Shown here: positions 13,379 through 25,700 of the stretch, piece by piece
Numbering within the stretch: the stretch's first letter is position 1
Layout of the letters: each line of letters opens with the position of its first letter
NCBI RefSeq assembly: GCF_026210795.1
Contig: NC_089449.1
Coordinates: 1,922,001 to 1,986,000, forward strand
Direction: 5' to 3'
DNA: 64,000 nt
Origin: Rhizophagus irregularis
Lineage: Eukaryota; Glomeromycota; Glomeromycetes; Glomerales; Glomeraceae
The notes under the pieces: generated by a model
The model's database searches: none
What the model was told of the DNA's origin: nothing
Seen by the model: the letters and a program-made list of their open reading frames with translations, nothing else
Position numbers and translations under genes: made by a program

Positions 13379-13689
13379 CCATCCATTCAATTCATTCATC
13401 AGATTCACTAGATATCTAATGAACCATCTGGTTAATCCAATGGATAATCTGATCAATCTGTAATCTGCATTTTTACGGATGATTCTGGATTGATAGGATT
13501 CAAATTGTACTTCTATGACTCTATCCAATGAGTCTTCATCAAATCTTCAGACTTATTTGAAGCAGATAGCCATTTGATTTTTATGAATACTAGGTCTACA
13601 ATCATCTTTTAACTCATGGTCAACATAGTATAACTTGGATACTTCTTGCCTAAATGATGTATAACCATATTTGAAGTATTGAAAGGTCT

Positions 13690-14370
13690 TAAAAAAAATT
13701 TGCAAAATGCCAAAAAGGTTAATATTAAATAAAAAAAAAAGAAATTGTCAGACAATGAGGAGAGATGTGTATTCCAGATATATAAATATACTAATAATTA
13801 TTTACCTATGCTATGGAAATGTACTAAAGAACATAGATGGACTGCATCATTTGATAGCATAAAAAATAAAAGGTTATGGTGTCCATATTGCCTAAGAATA
13901 CTCTCAATATTGCTAAGATGGTTGCAATTAATAAAGGTGGAGACTGTATTTCAAATAAATATATTAATGGTTCACCTCATTTGAGATGGAAATGTGCAAG
14001 AGATTATGAATGAAATGCAACACTTGAAAATGTAAAAAATTGATATTCATGGTGCCCCATATGTGTTGGACGTGAAATTGTAACTAACTACTCAGAAAAA
14101 TTGCTGGCCAGATTTCTTAAAAACACCTAAATACTCTCAAGAGTTACTTGATATATTCATCCAGAATATGGTTTTGCAATCGAAGTGCAAGGAGAACAGC
14201 ATGAAAATTATATAGAATTCTTTTCAAATAATTTTATCAAGCACAGGATCAACTCAAGAAAGAATTATGCGAAGAGAATTGCCTTAAGGTATTTCAATGA
14301 CCCATATACAGTCATTCCAAATCATCTATATAATTTTATTCCTGGAATTACACAAAAAATATTTCTCAGA
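13690..14370 (+). pseudogene. Zinc-ribbon repeat plus Vsr-like nuclease-domain gene, broken
   Basis: The first part reads LWKCTKEHRWTASFDSIKN, then WCPYC: a CxxEHxW...WCPYC treble-clef/zinc-ribbon unit known as tandem repeats in proteins of these fungi and of giant viruses. A second, decayed WCPIC unit follows near 14,055. The C-terminal part (about 14,150-14,350) reads YPEYGFAIEVQGEQHENYIE and then FF..N. The E-V-Q-G-x-Q-H core resembles the VSR/PD-(D/E)XK nuclease fold, with a final ILRY/ALRYF-type strand. Disruptions are at least three: a frame change near 13,900, a frame change or TGA near 13,985-14,045, and a stop near 14,130. The domain assignment is from motif memory, so moderate. Confidence 0.6.
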
Positions 14371-14559
14371 TACACATCACACATAAATTGTATGTACAAA
14401 GCGAAGTTTATACCATATAGATAATCGTCTGCGCAAACGAAATATAAATACTGGTGGCCAAAAAAATTTACTATAAGCAGTACGCATTTTTTTCAAAAAA
14501 GGTAATACCTTTCTACCAGGAAATATATATAAGGAATGATTTTCATGATTTTATTTTTG

Positions 14560-16057
14560 CAGATTGTAGAACTGACCTTTTTGGGGCACAGTGTCATAAT
14601 TGTATCAAATAAAACTGATTCAGAATTTGAATCAAGAAGTTAATTATTAATGTATATAAGGACAATAGTTTTCTTCTTGCTTTCCTAATAGTCTTCTATT
14701 ATAATTCAAACAGCAGGTCAAATACTAGGTCACGCCGTTCTAGATTGCCAATGGATCCCACGAAATTCTAATTCAACTTCAACAATAGCTGCTTACCAAC
14801 GGTTTCCAGAAATAGTGAGAGAATGGATCAGATTCAAGCGAAATGTCAAACTTACTACTGCTGGTGGACAATTTCCCCCTCCGGGAGGACAATTTGATAC
14901 ATATCCAGCTATAAATGTCCCTCTCAGACTTGAAGGAGATGTAAAAGATCATTTTTATTTGAATGTTTTAGCGCCTGTCCAAGTATTATTACCACCAGGA
15001 GCATTTTTTGGAGTTACAACCCCCAGATTTGTGGGCTCTTCTGATCATGTTCTAAGCACTAATAATTTCACAGTGGCCAAGATGCCTGTGGAATATAAAA
15101 CGCGTCACAATCTTAACTTAATTGGTTATCATTTAAGGATCCTATCGCAGATATTTGGTCAAATGGCCTGTAATGGCCTCCATTATGGCATTTACTAACT
15201 TTCTTAAATGAGATGAAACATCTCCAACCACCCTGTATGTTACTCGTGTTGTTCAATCCACTGATACTGATCCAACTTTACGCGAATGCGTTTACTATAT
15301 TAGCCAACTAGTCATTAATGATAATGTTGGCAATAGATTAAGACATGTAGTGACTGATAATGTTGACCCTTACTACCCTGATGACTCTGAATCCTCTGAT
15401 GATGATGATTATTATTATTATGTTTCTTCAGGAAGAAAGAGGAAGAGAGCATCAGAGAGCAGTAGTAAATCAGTTGCAACTGGAATTACTACTGTAGACG
15501 AGTACATAGGTGGCGGGTCCTTCAGAAAAGTTTTTTCTGGGCATTATAATAATTAAGTTGTAGCATGGAAGACTTGTGACGCATATAAGCAACAAGATGA
15601 GATGAAAACGCTAAATCATGAAGCTTGTATATATTCTATTTTGAAAGAATGTCAAGGTACAATTTTTTTTCATTCATAATATTTTTAGATATTTATTAAC
15701 TTGTCTATTGCTATATTGATATTAGGTCATGATGTTCCACGTTTATTCTATAAAGGTTACATTTATGACGGATATCTTGGATATCTTTTTGCATTAGCGT
15801 TACAGTTAATTGAGGACTCCCGCCATATTGATCTGACAAGACTCACAAAAAAGGAGAAAGAGTTAATAGTCAATCAACTTAGATCAATACATAATCTTGG
15901 CGTCTTACACAACGATATTTCCCCAAGAAATATACTATATGAGCCAAAAAGTTGCCATTACTTTTTTATTGATTTTGGCCTAAGTGAGATTGTGGATAAT
16001 AAATCATCAAAATTGCACAAGGAAGAAGCAAGATTAAAAAAAATTTTACAACTCTAA
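14560..16057 (+). pseudogene. Fossil kinase-fold gene of an expanded fungal family
   Basis: The C-terminal half has the core marks of a protein-kinase-like fold: a glycine-rich loop-like GGGSFRKVFSGHY near 15,510-15,545; an AWKTCD lysine motif; HNDISPRNILYE near 15,910-15,940 in the place of the catalytic loop; and FIDFGLSE near 15,965-15,990 in the place of DFG. The N-terminal half has a proline/glycine-rich segment near 14,870-15,020 that I do not recognise, and an acidic DDDD/YYYY linker near 15,390-15,425. At least one intron separates the kinase lobes (about 15,655-15,725). The gene is broken in several places and looks like an old copy. The substrate is unknown. Confidence 0.6.
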
Positions 16058-16417
16058 ACATCTGAATGTATAGAGAAAATTTGAATCAACTATTGGTGAT
16101 TGTTCACTTCATTTCGTTGGCATTACAATTATACATTATCACGCTAGATGAAGCATAAATAAATTTATTGCAAGCTACAATGTATATAAAATGCATTTCG
16201 GCTAATAATAAAAATTGGGCCTACATTTATATAGTAATTTTGATCAACATTACACTATCACAATTAGTAAAAAAAATCAAATTTAGCGAACGTACCGAAC
16301 GCACCCTGAAAAAAAAAAATAACATATTAAAATACGCGTCAAACAGTCTAAAACCAATGAGTTTGAGTAGTGAAAGACCAGTAAAAGGCAATTAGCAACT
16401 CGCGATTTTGAATGTTA
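16058..16417. other. Short AT-rich spacer before the Tc1-type element
   Basis: Contains only chance open frames. Nothing recognisable. Confidence 0.5.
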
Positions 16418-16776
16418 ACGGTTATTATCGCCGTTTTGATCAGCATCACGGGACTTGTACTACCAAAAAAGCTGATTTTTGCGATATTTTATTTTCACGT
16501 CAAAAACAACTATTATAATTTACTATTCAACACTGCGATTTTATTTTCTATTTCAAATAAATATACTTGAAATTTACTTGCATAGAAGTTTCAAAGGTAT
16601 TGTAAGCATATTTGTCAGAAATCTTAGCGATTTTACAATCTAAAAAAAGTGATTTTTCGTGATCTTTACTTTTTTCTCAGATTTTTACATAATAAAGGTT
16701 TCAAAATAGTCTTTTATAAAATTTATTATTATAAAATTTGTATCTAATTATATATTTTACAATATATTACAGTAAA

Positions 16777-17941
16777 ATGTTGAGTGAAGATTTAAAATGG
16801 CGTATTATCTATTATTATGAAGAAGGTTATAAATCAAAAGAAATTGCTAAGAGGTTATACGTCAGTAAAACAACGGTTACTAATATTTGTAAAATTTTTG
16901 ATAAATGGGATGTGTTAATGATCTATTTACCGGAAAGTCAGGAAAAAGAAAGATATTTACATCAGAAGATATGCAGGTAAATTAACTACTATTAACAAAT
17001 ACAAATACTGTACTTCGTATTAAAAATTTTAATTTAAAATTATTTTATAGATACTGCAAGATATTGTTTAGGAAAAAGTTGATTATTATTTAGATGAATT
17101 AATTTATGAAATGGAAATAAAAACTGGAAAGTTGGTTTCAATACCAACATTATGCCGCTCTCTTCAACATTGTGGTATTACTAGAAAGAAAGTATGTATT
17201 ACGAAATTAAGTTTTATATTATTATTTATTAATTTATAATTTATTTATATTAAGTTGCAAAAAGTAGCACATGAACAGAATGAAACATTACGTGGTTTTT
17301 TTATGTATCAAATAGGGATAGAATATAATGCAGAACAACTCATTTTTATTGATGAGACGTCTAAAAATAAAAGAAGCATTTCACGTTTATATGGTTATTC
17401 TTATAAAAATTGTAGAGCAAAAAAAAAGGTAGTATTTATAAGGGGCAAGCGCTACACAATATTACCTGCATTGACAGTTGATGGATTTATTGCGGCTGAT
17501 ATAATGGAAGGTAGTTGTGATAAAGATAGATTTCGAACCTTCATAATAACACAAGTGGTAATTATTTATTTATAAAAATATTTATTGTATCTTTGTTAAC
17601 ATAAAAAAAAAATTATTTATTTATTTATTTTTAAGTTACCACAGATGAATCCATATCCTGGTAAAAATAGTGTACTTATTATGGATAATGCTCGTATTCA
17701 TCATGATGAAGATTTGGTAAAATCAGTTGAAGAATTTGGGTGTAGGATACTTTATTTACCACCGTATTCACCCGATTTAAATCCAATAGAAACTGCATTT
17801 TCAGCATTAAAAAGTTGGCTAAAAAGATATAGAGATATTGTTAATAATTGTGATGACCCTATTTATATACTTTTCGTGGCATTATCTCAAACTACTCCCA
17901 ATATGGCGAAACAATATTTTCAACAATCAATTTATATGTAA
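16777..17941 (+). pseudogene. Tc1/mariner-type DD34E transposase gene, four exons, inactivated
   Basis: Exon 1 from ATG 16777 encodes a helix-turn-helix (SKEIAKRLYVSKTTVTNICK). Exon 2 is 17,051-17,191, exon 3 17,255-17,557 and exon 4 17,636-17,941, with GT-AG introns of about 60-80 bases. Catalytic residues are visible: D in LIFIDETS (exon 3), D in VLIMDNARIHH, and E in PYSPDLNPIE (exon 4). There are 34 residues between the second D and the E, the Tc1-type DD34E spacing. Two lesions are seen. One base is missing after DKWG in exon 1: the reading shifts at TGGGATGT, while the TGKSGKRKIFTSEDMQ frame continues to the exon end. An in-frame TAG follows DIV in exon 2. The rest is open, so the copy is fairly young. 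Confidence 0.85.
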
Positions 17942-18071
17942 TAGTTTTTTTATACAATGCATGATAAACGTACAAAGAAATTGATAATCACATGCAGAAA
18001 ATTTATTTTATCAAAATTTCAAATGATTATTTACTAAATTTATAACAATTACAAAGCAATACAGTGTAAAT

Positions 18072-19469
18072 CTATTCAAATTTCTTTGACTCATCACGTA
18101 ATGTTTGTCTAATACCAATTTTTGATATACCTATCAAATTATACTCTGCATCAGATAATTTAAATAATTGGTTAACCCGAATTTCCTCCTCTTGAATTAC
18201 ATTAGGAATTGTTAAAGAATTTTTGTTATTAGAGTTATAAGAAGTGGGTTTAACAGAATGTAACATGCTAAAAATTGCATGATTAGGAGGTGTTTCGAAA
18301 TCTGTATTATTTTTAAACTATAAAAAAATTCTATTAGTTATAATAAATAATATAATATGGTAATTATTTTGATAAATACTTACAATATCTTGAGCCCACA
18401 TTGAAAATGATACATTTGATAAAAATAAATGACGACCATCTTTTACAAAACAATGTTTGTGATTATAATGGTTACAAACATATTTATCTTTTAATTGCAT
18501 CATAATTTCACCAATCATTTTCTCCTTTTCATCAAGTTTACTTTCTTTCGGGACTCTATTCATTGCTGTACCTTTTTTTTTAGTTTTAACTGATTTAGAT
18601 TTTGGTGCTTCTTCTTCTGTTTCTTCGCTTGTCACTTCTAATTCCAAATTATCATCGTATTTATTATAATATAATAAGTATTATAAATTAATACAACACA
18701 TAATCAATTAAGAATTCAGATTGAACCCAAAATTTACTTTATATTCTCGTTTTTTCTTATCTTTTTTCTTATCCTTCATAGTTACAATTATCATCACTTT
18801 TTTATTATTAGAGATGTAACGTTTATAATCTTTTAGAAATTCTTCAAAAGTAATTTCATTATCTAAAAGTGTTCCTGCCCCAACTTCTGAACTACCCTTA
18901 TATGCCAAAAAATATTCATTACTAAAGGTTAATCCTATATGTTCAGAGACAAGTTGTTCAATTTTTGTTGAAAGATCATTATATTTTATATCATCAAAAG
19001 ACCAGTTGACTAAAATAGATGGTAAAATCTCTTTTTCATTTTTAATTGATATACGAAGCTGTAATTCTATTACTTGATTCACTTCAGATTTTATGATATC
19101 TTTTTCTTTTTTTATTTCCTTTCCAAATTTGTTATTTTCTCGGCTTATTTTACTATTACAAGCTGTACAAAGTGAACAATAAAAGGAAGTTGCCAGGTTG
19201 ACTTCATAACCAAACTTAAGATTACTTTTCTTCATAAATTCTTTTAAAAATGGTTGAGCGTTACTTGCGTCATAGCACAAACCTCTATAGCCACGTACTT
19301 TGGCTGTTCGGTTATTTTTAGTTGGTTTTTCATACTTATTACAATGACAATTTTCAAATGTAAGGTCTTTTCCACAGTATAAACACTTTTGACAGGCAAA
19401 ACACGTCCCTATTCGATATTTTCTTGTATATACTTGTATTTCATATACTTCATTTTCATTAAGTGACAT
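18072..19469 (-). CDS. Cysteine-rich protein of unknown function carried in the Tc1-type element
   Basis: First block (19,469-18,708): MSLNENEVYEIQVYTRKYRI, then a dense cysteine cluster (CFACQKCLYCGKDLTF, then CHC) and a second CSLCTAC pair, likely zinc-binding. A globular 120-residue domain follows, ending in lysine-rich KKDKKKREYKVNF. Second block (about 18,660-18,376): acidic/lysine-rich, ending KDGRHLFLSNVSFSMWAQDI at a GTAAGT donor. Third block (18,316-18,072): FKNNTDFETPPNHAIF to stop. The middle junction (18,707-18,660) shows no clean GT-AG intron and the first block ends in a stop, so this may be two genes or one with a lesion. It converges on the transposase gene with about 130 bases between stops. 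I do not recognise the family; a DNA-binding or accessory role is only a guess. Confidence 0.6.
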
Positions 19470-19675
19470 TTTAACGCGTCAGCAATATAAAAAATGTGTA
19501 GTATTAGACGCAGTAATGAGCGTGAATTTCTATATACAGTATAAACTACAAAATCAGAGAAAAATTGAAAAAACATGATTGGTTAAAAAATAATATTACA
19601 CAAAGATCGAAATTTTTTTTGGTAAAACTATATTGATCAGCTAATCACATTTTATTGAAAACGGCGATAACTGTA

Positions 19676-20493
19676 TATAAAATTAGTTTTTGAAAAATTT
19701 CTTTTTATTTTTTAAATAATATTAAAAATATTTTTTATACTTTTAAGATTCAATAAATATATCAAGTACTAATACAAGTTTTACTACAGTTATAATGCCT
19801 TTACTATACTTACATCAGAATTTATCTATTCTACTTGTCAAGAAACAAAGTAGACTTTTACGGCATGAATATTGTGAAAAGACATAATATTTCAGAGATA
19901 AAATGATAGTGGGTGTTATTCATTTTAATAATAAAAAATGCAAATCCAAAGCCTTTAAAACTACTCGATCTTTGGGATTGTAAAAGTCATAATTGAGTTT
20001 TCGAAGTGTACTTGTTCTTTTTTTGCAAGACTTTTACTAGCATGTTTAATTTGTGTGATTCTACATAAAATTTCTGAATTCCAGAAACAGCAATTCTATT
20101 ATCTGGTGGTTATAATCCAGTAAAATAATATTAAAATACATTTTATATTAGTCCAGAACGTAGTGAAGGACTATATATGTTCTAGCCACGGTGGTACAAA
20201 GTATCCCATTGTCCGCCTGCTTGATCTGTGAGTTGACGTTTAATTGGTTCTTATATTACACGATCAGTTAATTGAGCATGTGATGATCTACTTATTTTAA
20301 CCTGTACACGTATACTTTCAAACAAAAATAGAATTTAGAAAAAAAAATTTATCAGTTGTAACAGTTTTTCGTTCCACTTTTTATTATTAGTCTTGAATGA
20401 TGAACCTTATTAGTTCAGTCCTAAAATAAATGTAGATGGTTAGTATGAAAGAGTATCTAGATGATTGCTATTACATCTGCAAAATTCCTCCAT
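19676..20493. other. Non-coding stretch
   Basis: No gene seen. The piece at about 20,140-20,290 is less AT-rich than its surroundings and could be a fragment of a dispersed repeat, but nothing in the window repeats it. Confidence 0.45.
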
Positions 20494-20503
20494 TACTAAG
20501 ATT

Positions 20504-20678
20504 TATACATGCCACCCAAATTATTTTGGACTGTCGTAATTATAAGTAAAATCCCAAATGCAATTATGGCATCCCAAATTATTTTGGCACTTTACATAGT
20601 AAATTATATATAAACCGAATGAATTATGGCATCCCAAATTATAATTATGGCATCCCAAAATAATTTGGGCAGCATGTA
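20504..20678. mobile_element. Short MITE, 175 bp, with 10-bp target duplication
   Basis: The ends are inverted copies (ACATGCCACCCAAATTATTT on the left; ACATGCTGCCCAAATTATTT on the reverse of the right). The flanks carry an exact direct repeat TACTAAGATT at 20,494-20,503 and 20,679-20,688. A 9-11 bp duplication fits Mutator-like (MULE) relatives. The inside repeats ATTATGGCATCCCAAATT two to three times. Confidence 0.72.
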
Positions 20679-20759
20679 TACTAAGATTAGCCAGCCAAAA
20701 TGGTATATAAATTCAAGCTAGAAGTGTAAATGAGGACTGAGAAATAAGTAGGGGGTTAT

Positions 20760-21560
20760 AGCTAACCAATTACTTTGCTGAAACTTGGAGTTTACAATCG
20801 ATATTGATTAGATATCGCAACGATATCATTACGATATCATTACGATATTTTGATAAAAAATAGATTCGACGTCATTAAGTTAGTCGTAACTGTATTTATT
20901 TGATATTGATTTAGTTCGATATCTCTGCGATATCGCTGCGATCATTATGCGATGTAAATATTATCACGTAACCACATCGTAGTGATGTCGTATTAACATC
21001 GAATTAATATTGCAAAAATATTTTACATCTATTTGATATCGTAACTACATCGTAGTGATATTGTATTAACATCGAATTAACATTACAAAAATATTTTACA
21101 TTTATTTAATATCGTAACCATATTGTAGTGATATCATATTAACATCAAATTAACATTACAAAAATATTTTACATCTATTTGATATCGTAACTACATCGTA
21201 GTGATATCGTACGTATTAACATCGAATTAATATTACAAAAATATTTTACATTTATTTAATATCGTAACCATATCGTAGTGATATCGTATTAACATCGAAT
21301 TAACATTACAAAAATATTTTACATCTATTTGATATCGTAACTACATCGTAGTGATATTGTATTAACATCGAATTAATATTACAAAAATATTTTACATCTA
21401 TTTGATATCGTAACTACATCGTAGTGATATTGTATTAACATCGAATTAATATTACAAAAATGTTTTACATTTATTTAATATCGTAACTACATCATAATGA
21501 TATCGAATTAACATTGCAAAAAATGATTTCCATTTATTTAACATCGAATTAACATCACAA
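20760..21560. repeat. 73-bp tandem satellite built on GATATCGTA motifs
   Basis: From about 20,990 the unit AACATCGAATTAATATTACA (continuing AAAATATTTTACATCTATTTG, then ATATCGTAACTACATCGTAG, TGATATTGT) repeats about seven times with a 73-base period and few changes. The preceding 230 bases hold looser GATATC/CGATAT copies. No protein is encoded. Confidence 0.85.
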
Positions 21561-22760
21561 AAATATTTTTATTATATAATATGTTTTATTACAATTTTAT
21601 TAGTGGATTATTATGGGTGAGTGGAGTACGTTTCTTTCTTTTTTTTATTCTTTTCTTCTCTTTTTTTATTCTTTTCTTCTCGTATGTGAGTGGATGGATA
21701 CGTCATTTTCAATTTTAAAAAATATATATATATACATATAAAAAAACAATCATGATTAATAAAATGTACTCTTTGTAAAATATATTTAAATTTTAATACA
21801 TAACCTTGGGATAATAGTTAGAGCAGGTAATCTCCGAGATTTTGTAAAGAATAATAAAAATGATAATATTTTTTAAGTTAGTTCTTTCTTTAAATTTTTT
21901 GAAAATGTTTTGTTTCTTAAAATCATAATATTGTAAAAAAATGCTGGTTGCTACGACTGACGAACAATGACAAATTGTAAGGCTACCCCTGGACAAAGTA
22001 ATTAGAAGCCGGAAAATGCCATAAATATCCAGCCCTATTTTATAACATTTTCTTCCGGGCTAAAGCAAATATTACAAAAGAAAGCTTCAAATATATTCAG
22101 CAATTTGAACATGGCATTTGAGAATACATTTTACACACTCCCTTAAGTAATACCACAGTCTAACAAAGAAAGACTCAAACCAGAACCTATTGTAAAGAAG
22201 GTACATAACCGATCCCTCCTCCAGAACCAGTAGACTTTACGATTGTGGTAGAGTCTGAAAATATGAAAAATACGCGTATATCCTATTTTCATACCTTGCT
22301 TAACAGCTCCACTATTTATTTAAAAGCAGCTTTTCTCTTTTTTGTATGTGGATAGTTGGGTACATTTTTCCTTTCTTTTATTCTTTTCTTTTGTACGTGA
22401 GTGGTTCCTTTTTTTTCGTATGTGGGTGTCTTACTATGTCAAATATATAAACTAAAGTGCCAAAGTATTGTTAATATTGTAAAAGATAATTAAAGTATAC
22501 TTGGGTAAAAGAAAAAAGAAGAGACGAACCAAAAATACCGTAAAGTATTAATAAAAGACAAGTATAAGAAGAGAAAAGTGTATTTTTGAAAATAAACAAA
22601 AAAAATCTTGTATTAATAAACGCGAATTTTAGCTATTTTTAGATATCACATGCATGCAATTAAAGTAATTTTAATTGGTTAATTTAAGGTTAATTTTAAC
22701 CAAAATTTTATACGATACAAATTAAATAATTATTTTATTATATTTATATAATTTATATAA
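21561..22760. other. AT-rich stretch without a recognised gene
   Basis: Contains CT-rich runs with TTTTATTCTTTTCTTCTC repeated near 21,640-21,680 and GTACGTGAGTGG/GTATGTGAGTGG copies. No coding signal beyond short frames. Confidence 0.5.
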
Positions 22761-25700
22761 TTATATGGCTGTAAAATAAAAATTATTTTTTATCCAAATT
22801 CTATTTGTAGTATCATGATTTGGTAGTTGGCACCTTTCTGAATTACAATTATGAATAAAGTGTACTTTTTGAACATTATCTATTACAGTAATTGGAAAAA
22901 TACGTCTCCATTTATCTCCTGTTGCTTGAAGACGGTAAATGGACATTTTAATACTGAATGTTCAACCATAGTATCTTCAAACCAATCTACAACAACAAAT
23001 GCATAATATCATGATCTTCTTCATAAATTGTGATGAAATCACCGAGATGTAGGTAAACTTTTGAAAGAATACCATTTTTTTCTTCAATTGTATATGATGC
23101 TAATTTGTACCAACTAATTGAAGAATTTATAAGTGCCGCCTCAAACTTCATATCCACATAAGATAAAAACAATTCAATTTTAAAATTATGCAAAGTCAAG
23201 AGAAGTTTATCATGTTCCTGCTTTGACATTCTTTTTTTTAAGGAAATATTGGAAATAAAATTTACTGGTGAAGTAACTAAATTAAAAGATTAGTAAATAT
23301 TATGCATATGTGAAAAAATAAATATGAAGTACTATAATATTTTGCTATCTTACCTTTTACGTCATCATTTTGAATTTGTTCCTCAATTAAATATTTATCT
23401 TCTGTAACATACCAATTCGAAAATAATTGATCAAAATTTGAACTTGTGAACCCAGAACAAGATCTATTTAATCTTGGATCTATACCTCCATCTGCTAAAT
23501 GTCGAAGTATTGTAACGTTTTAATAAATCCAGGTCTATATTTTTGCAATTAGTTTTTGGTACCATTCCTTTAAAGATACGATGAACCATCTCTTTTATAC
23601 CAACCTGAAAATTGACAAGTGTACCAAAAGTTTTAGCATGCATCAAAAGATGCATATTAATATGTATATTTGGTAAGTTAACAAAACTTGCAAAAACCTA
23701 TTAAAAAATAAAATATTGTTAATTAATGAATTATTCCATGTTATGAATTTCAAATTTATAATTATACCTTTGGAAGAATTAAAAACTCTTCTTTAAGACA
23801 TAGCTGTAATTCCTCATAGCTATCTAACGTAAATTCCTTATTAAAAACTGCTTTCATAGTCTTTGCAACATGTACCCAACAAGATATAATAGCTTTTAGC
23901 ACTAAGCTAATTCAAACTACATCAATCCTTTGTCGAATAGTGGCTGCTTCATTATTTTTGAGGCTTGAGGCTTGATTCCTTTAAAAATCGATTTAATAAA
24001 AATGGCATAATCATAGCTAGTCTAAGAAGATCAGACATCATAAAACTATTGTAATGACTAATTGGATTTGGTAGACGAGACCACTTTTTTGGAATTTCAA
24101 AAATTTTCCAAATTTTAGCAAAATCATCCTCTCCTTCTTGTGAAAATAATTCACAGGTTAGTTTTAGCAACCGCCCAATCTTTCCTGCGGTGGCATAATA
24201 AATATCCTGTGGCGTCTGTAAATGTCTCTCACGTTTTAATTTATCCAAAATACTAGGTGATGATCTTAAGCCATATTCTGTACAAAGTTGTCCTCTTTTT
24301 GAAATTACAGATTCTTGAGAAATTTTTGAAATTTCTTCATCTGTGATATGATGATAACGTAATGTTGTCACACTATCCTGATTATAGGTACTCAATGATT
24401 CCTTTTTAGTTGTACAAGTACGGCAACCTTTATTTGCATTATGTCTAAATTGATTTTTAAATTTAAATCATTTTAATAGTTGTTACGAAAATATATTATT
24501 AAGATTAATAATTAAATTGAAAAATACCTCAGTACTCCTGCCATATCATTACCTTGAGGTAGATCTGCTGTAACAAGGCCCAACCCAATAACCCATGCAA
24601 CTTGTCCTTGAACAGTCATAATCTTTCCTTTCTCAAATTTTTTTATTTCTGAAACAAATGGTACCATAAACTCGTAAAAATTTCCACCAAAAGGAATAAA
24701 TCCAAGAACAAAATGGTTCTTGATTAGCTTTCTCTGATGCGTTGGCATGTTACCAAACTGTATACTGTATATAGACGCCACCTAAGGAATGGTATACATT
24801 TCTAAATGTACCAAAATCATCATAGTAAAGATCTAAAAACAGCTTATAGACTGGCATAGACGACGGTGGATTTCTGACAGAAATGTAATCTGAAGGATGT
24901 TGGTATGAAAGCTTTGCATCACGAACGTGCCAATGGTCATTACATTTATAAATTATTTCAGTAATTCGTAATGAACCTTCTGGAATAATTTGGTGTTTAT
25001 ACGTCATCATTATAGTTACTTTCTCTAAAATTTGAGAGGTAATTATGGTTATAAATGGATCATCCTGAAACCATACTTCCCCAGTTAGAGAACGACGTCG
25101 TCTTGATAGCCCTTTTATATTTCCAGGTAAATCATCATAATTTAAAATTAGTTGAACTCGTAACTCATAGTTTCCATTTTCATCTTTTAAAATTGCTCAT
25201 GATAGTAGACAAAATCACCAGATTGATATATTACTATTTTATTAAAATAAACATTTTAATGTTAACAAATCATAATTATACCAAAGTATATTGTCCTATT
25301 ACCTTCTGATATTATTATTTCATGTTGTCCAAAAAGTGGTGATTCTCCCCATAAAGTTCCATGCCAATATTCTGACTTTGTTTCAGAATTAACACCGGGT
25401 CCGAAATACATATGCTTTATCAGCATTGGATTGTTGAGAACATGCCATATAATATCACTAATTGAGAGTTGATATGAAAGCTTTGAATCTCGCAAAGTTG
25501 ACAGAGTTTTTTTTGGTAAAATTTGAATAGGCTTTGTTATTATTGGTAGGAGAGGAAGACGTTTTCTCCATGATTGGAATCTACGGATATTTTTTACTAC
25601 ATGAGTAGGTTCGAATTGAGGATTGTGAATGATATCAACAAGGTCTTCATATGCTTTTGTAGAAACATTATGCTTCTGAAGCCAACAAAATAGTGCCGTA

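Larger units (their letters stand above)
16418..19673. mobile_element. Tc1/mariner-type element carrying two convergent genes
   Basis: The right end, reverse-complemented, reads CAGTTATCGCCGTTTTC next to TA. The left end reads ACGGTTATTATCGCCGTTTT next to TA, the same sequence with a short insertion. Inward, both arms share an ACCAAAAAA block about 35-45 bases further in. Inside are a DD34E transposase gene on plus and an unrelated cysteine-rich gene on minus, tail to tail. The TIR match is short (TTATCGCCGTTTT exact, 13 bases) and degenerate after that, so the exact borders are moderate. Two-gene content is unusual for Tc1/mariner elements, most of which carry only the transposase. Confidence 0.62.

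Noticed and set aside
20990-21560. CRISPR-like array
   Set aside because: The 73-bp units are contiguous without unique spacers, and the genome is eukaryotic.
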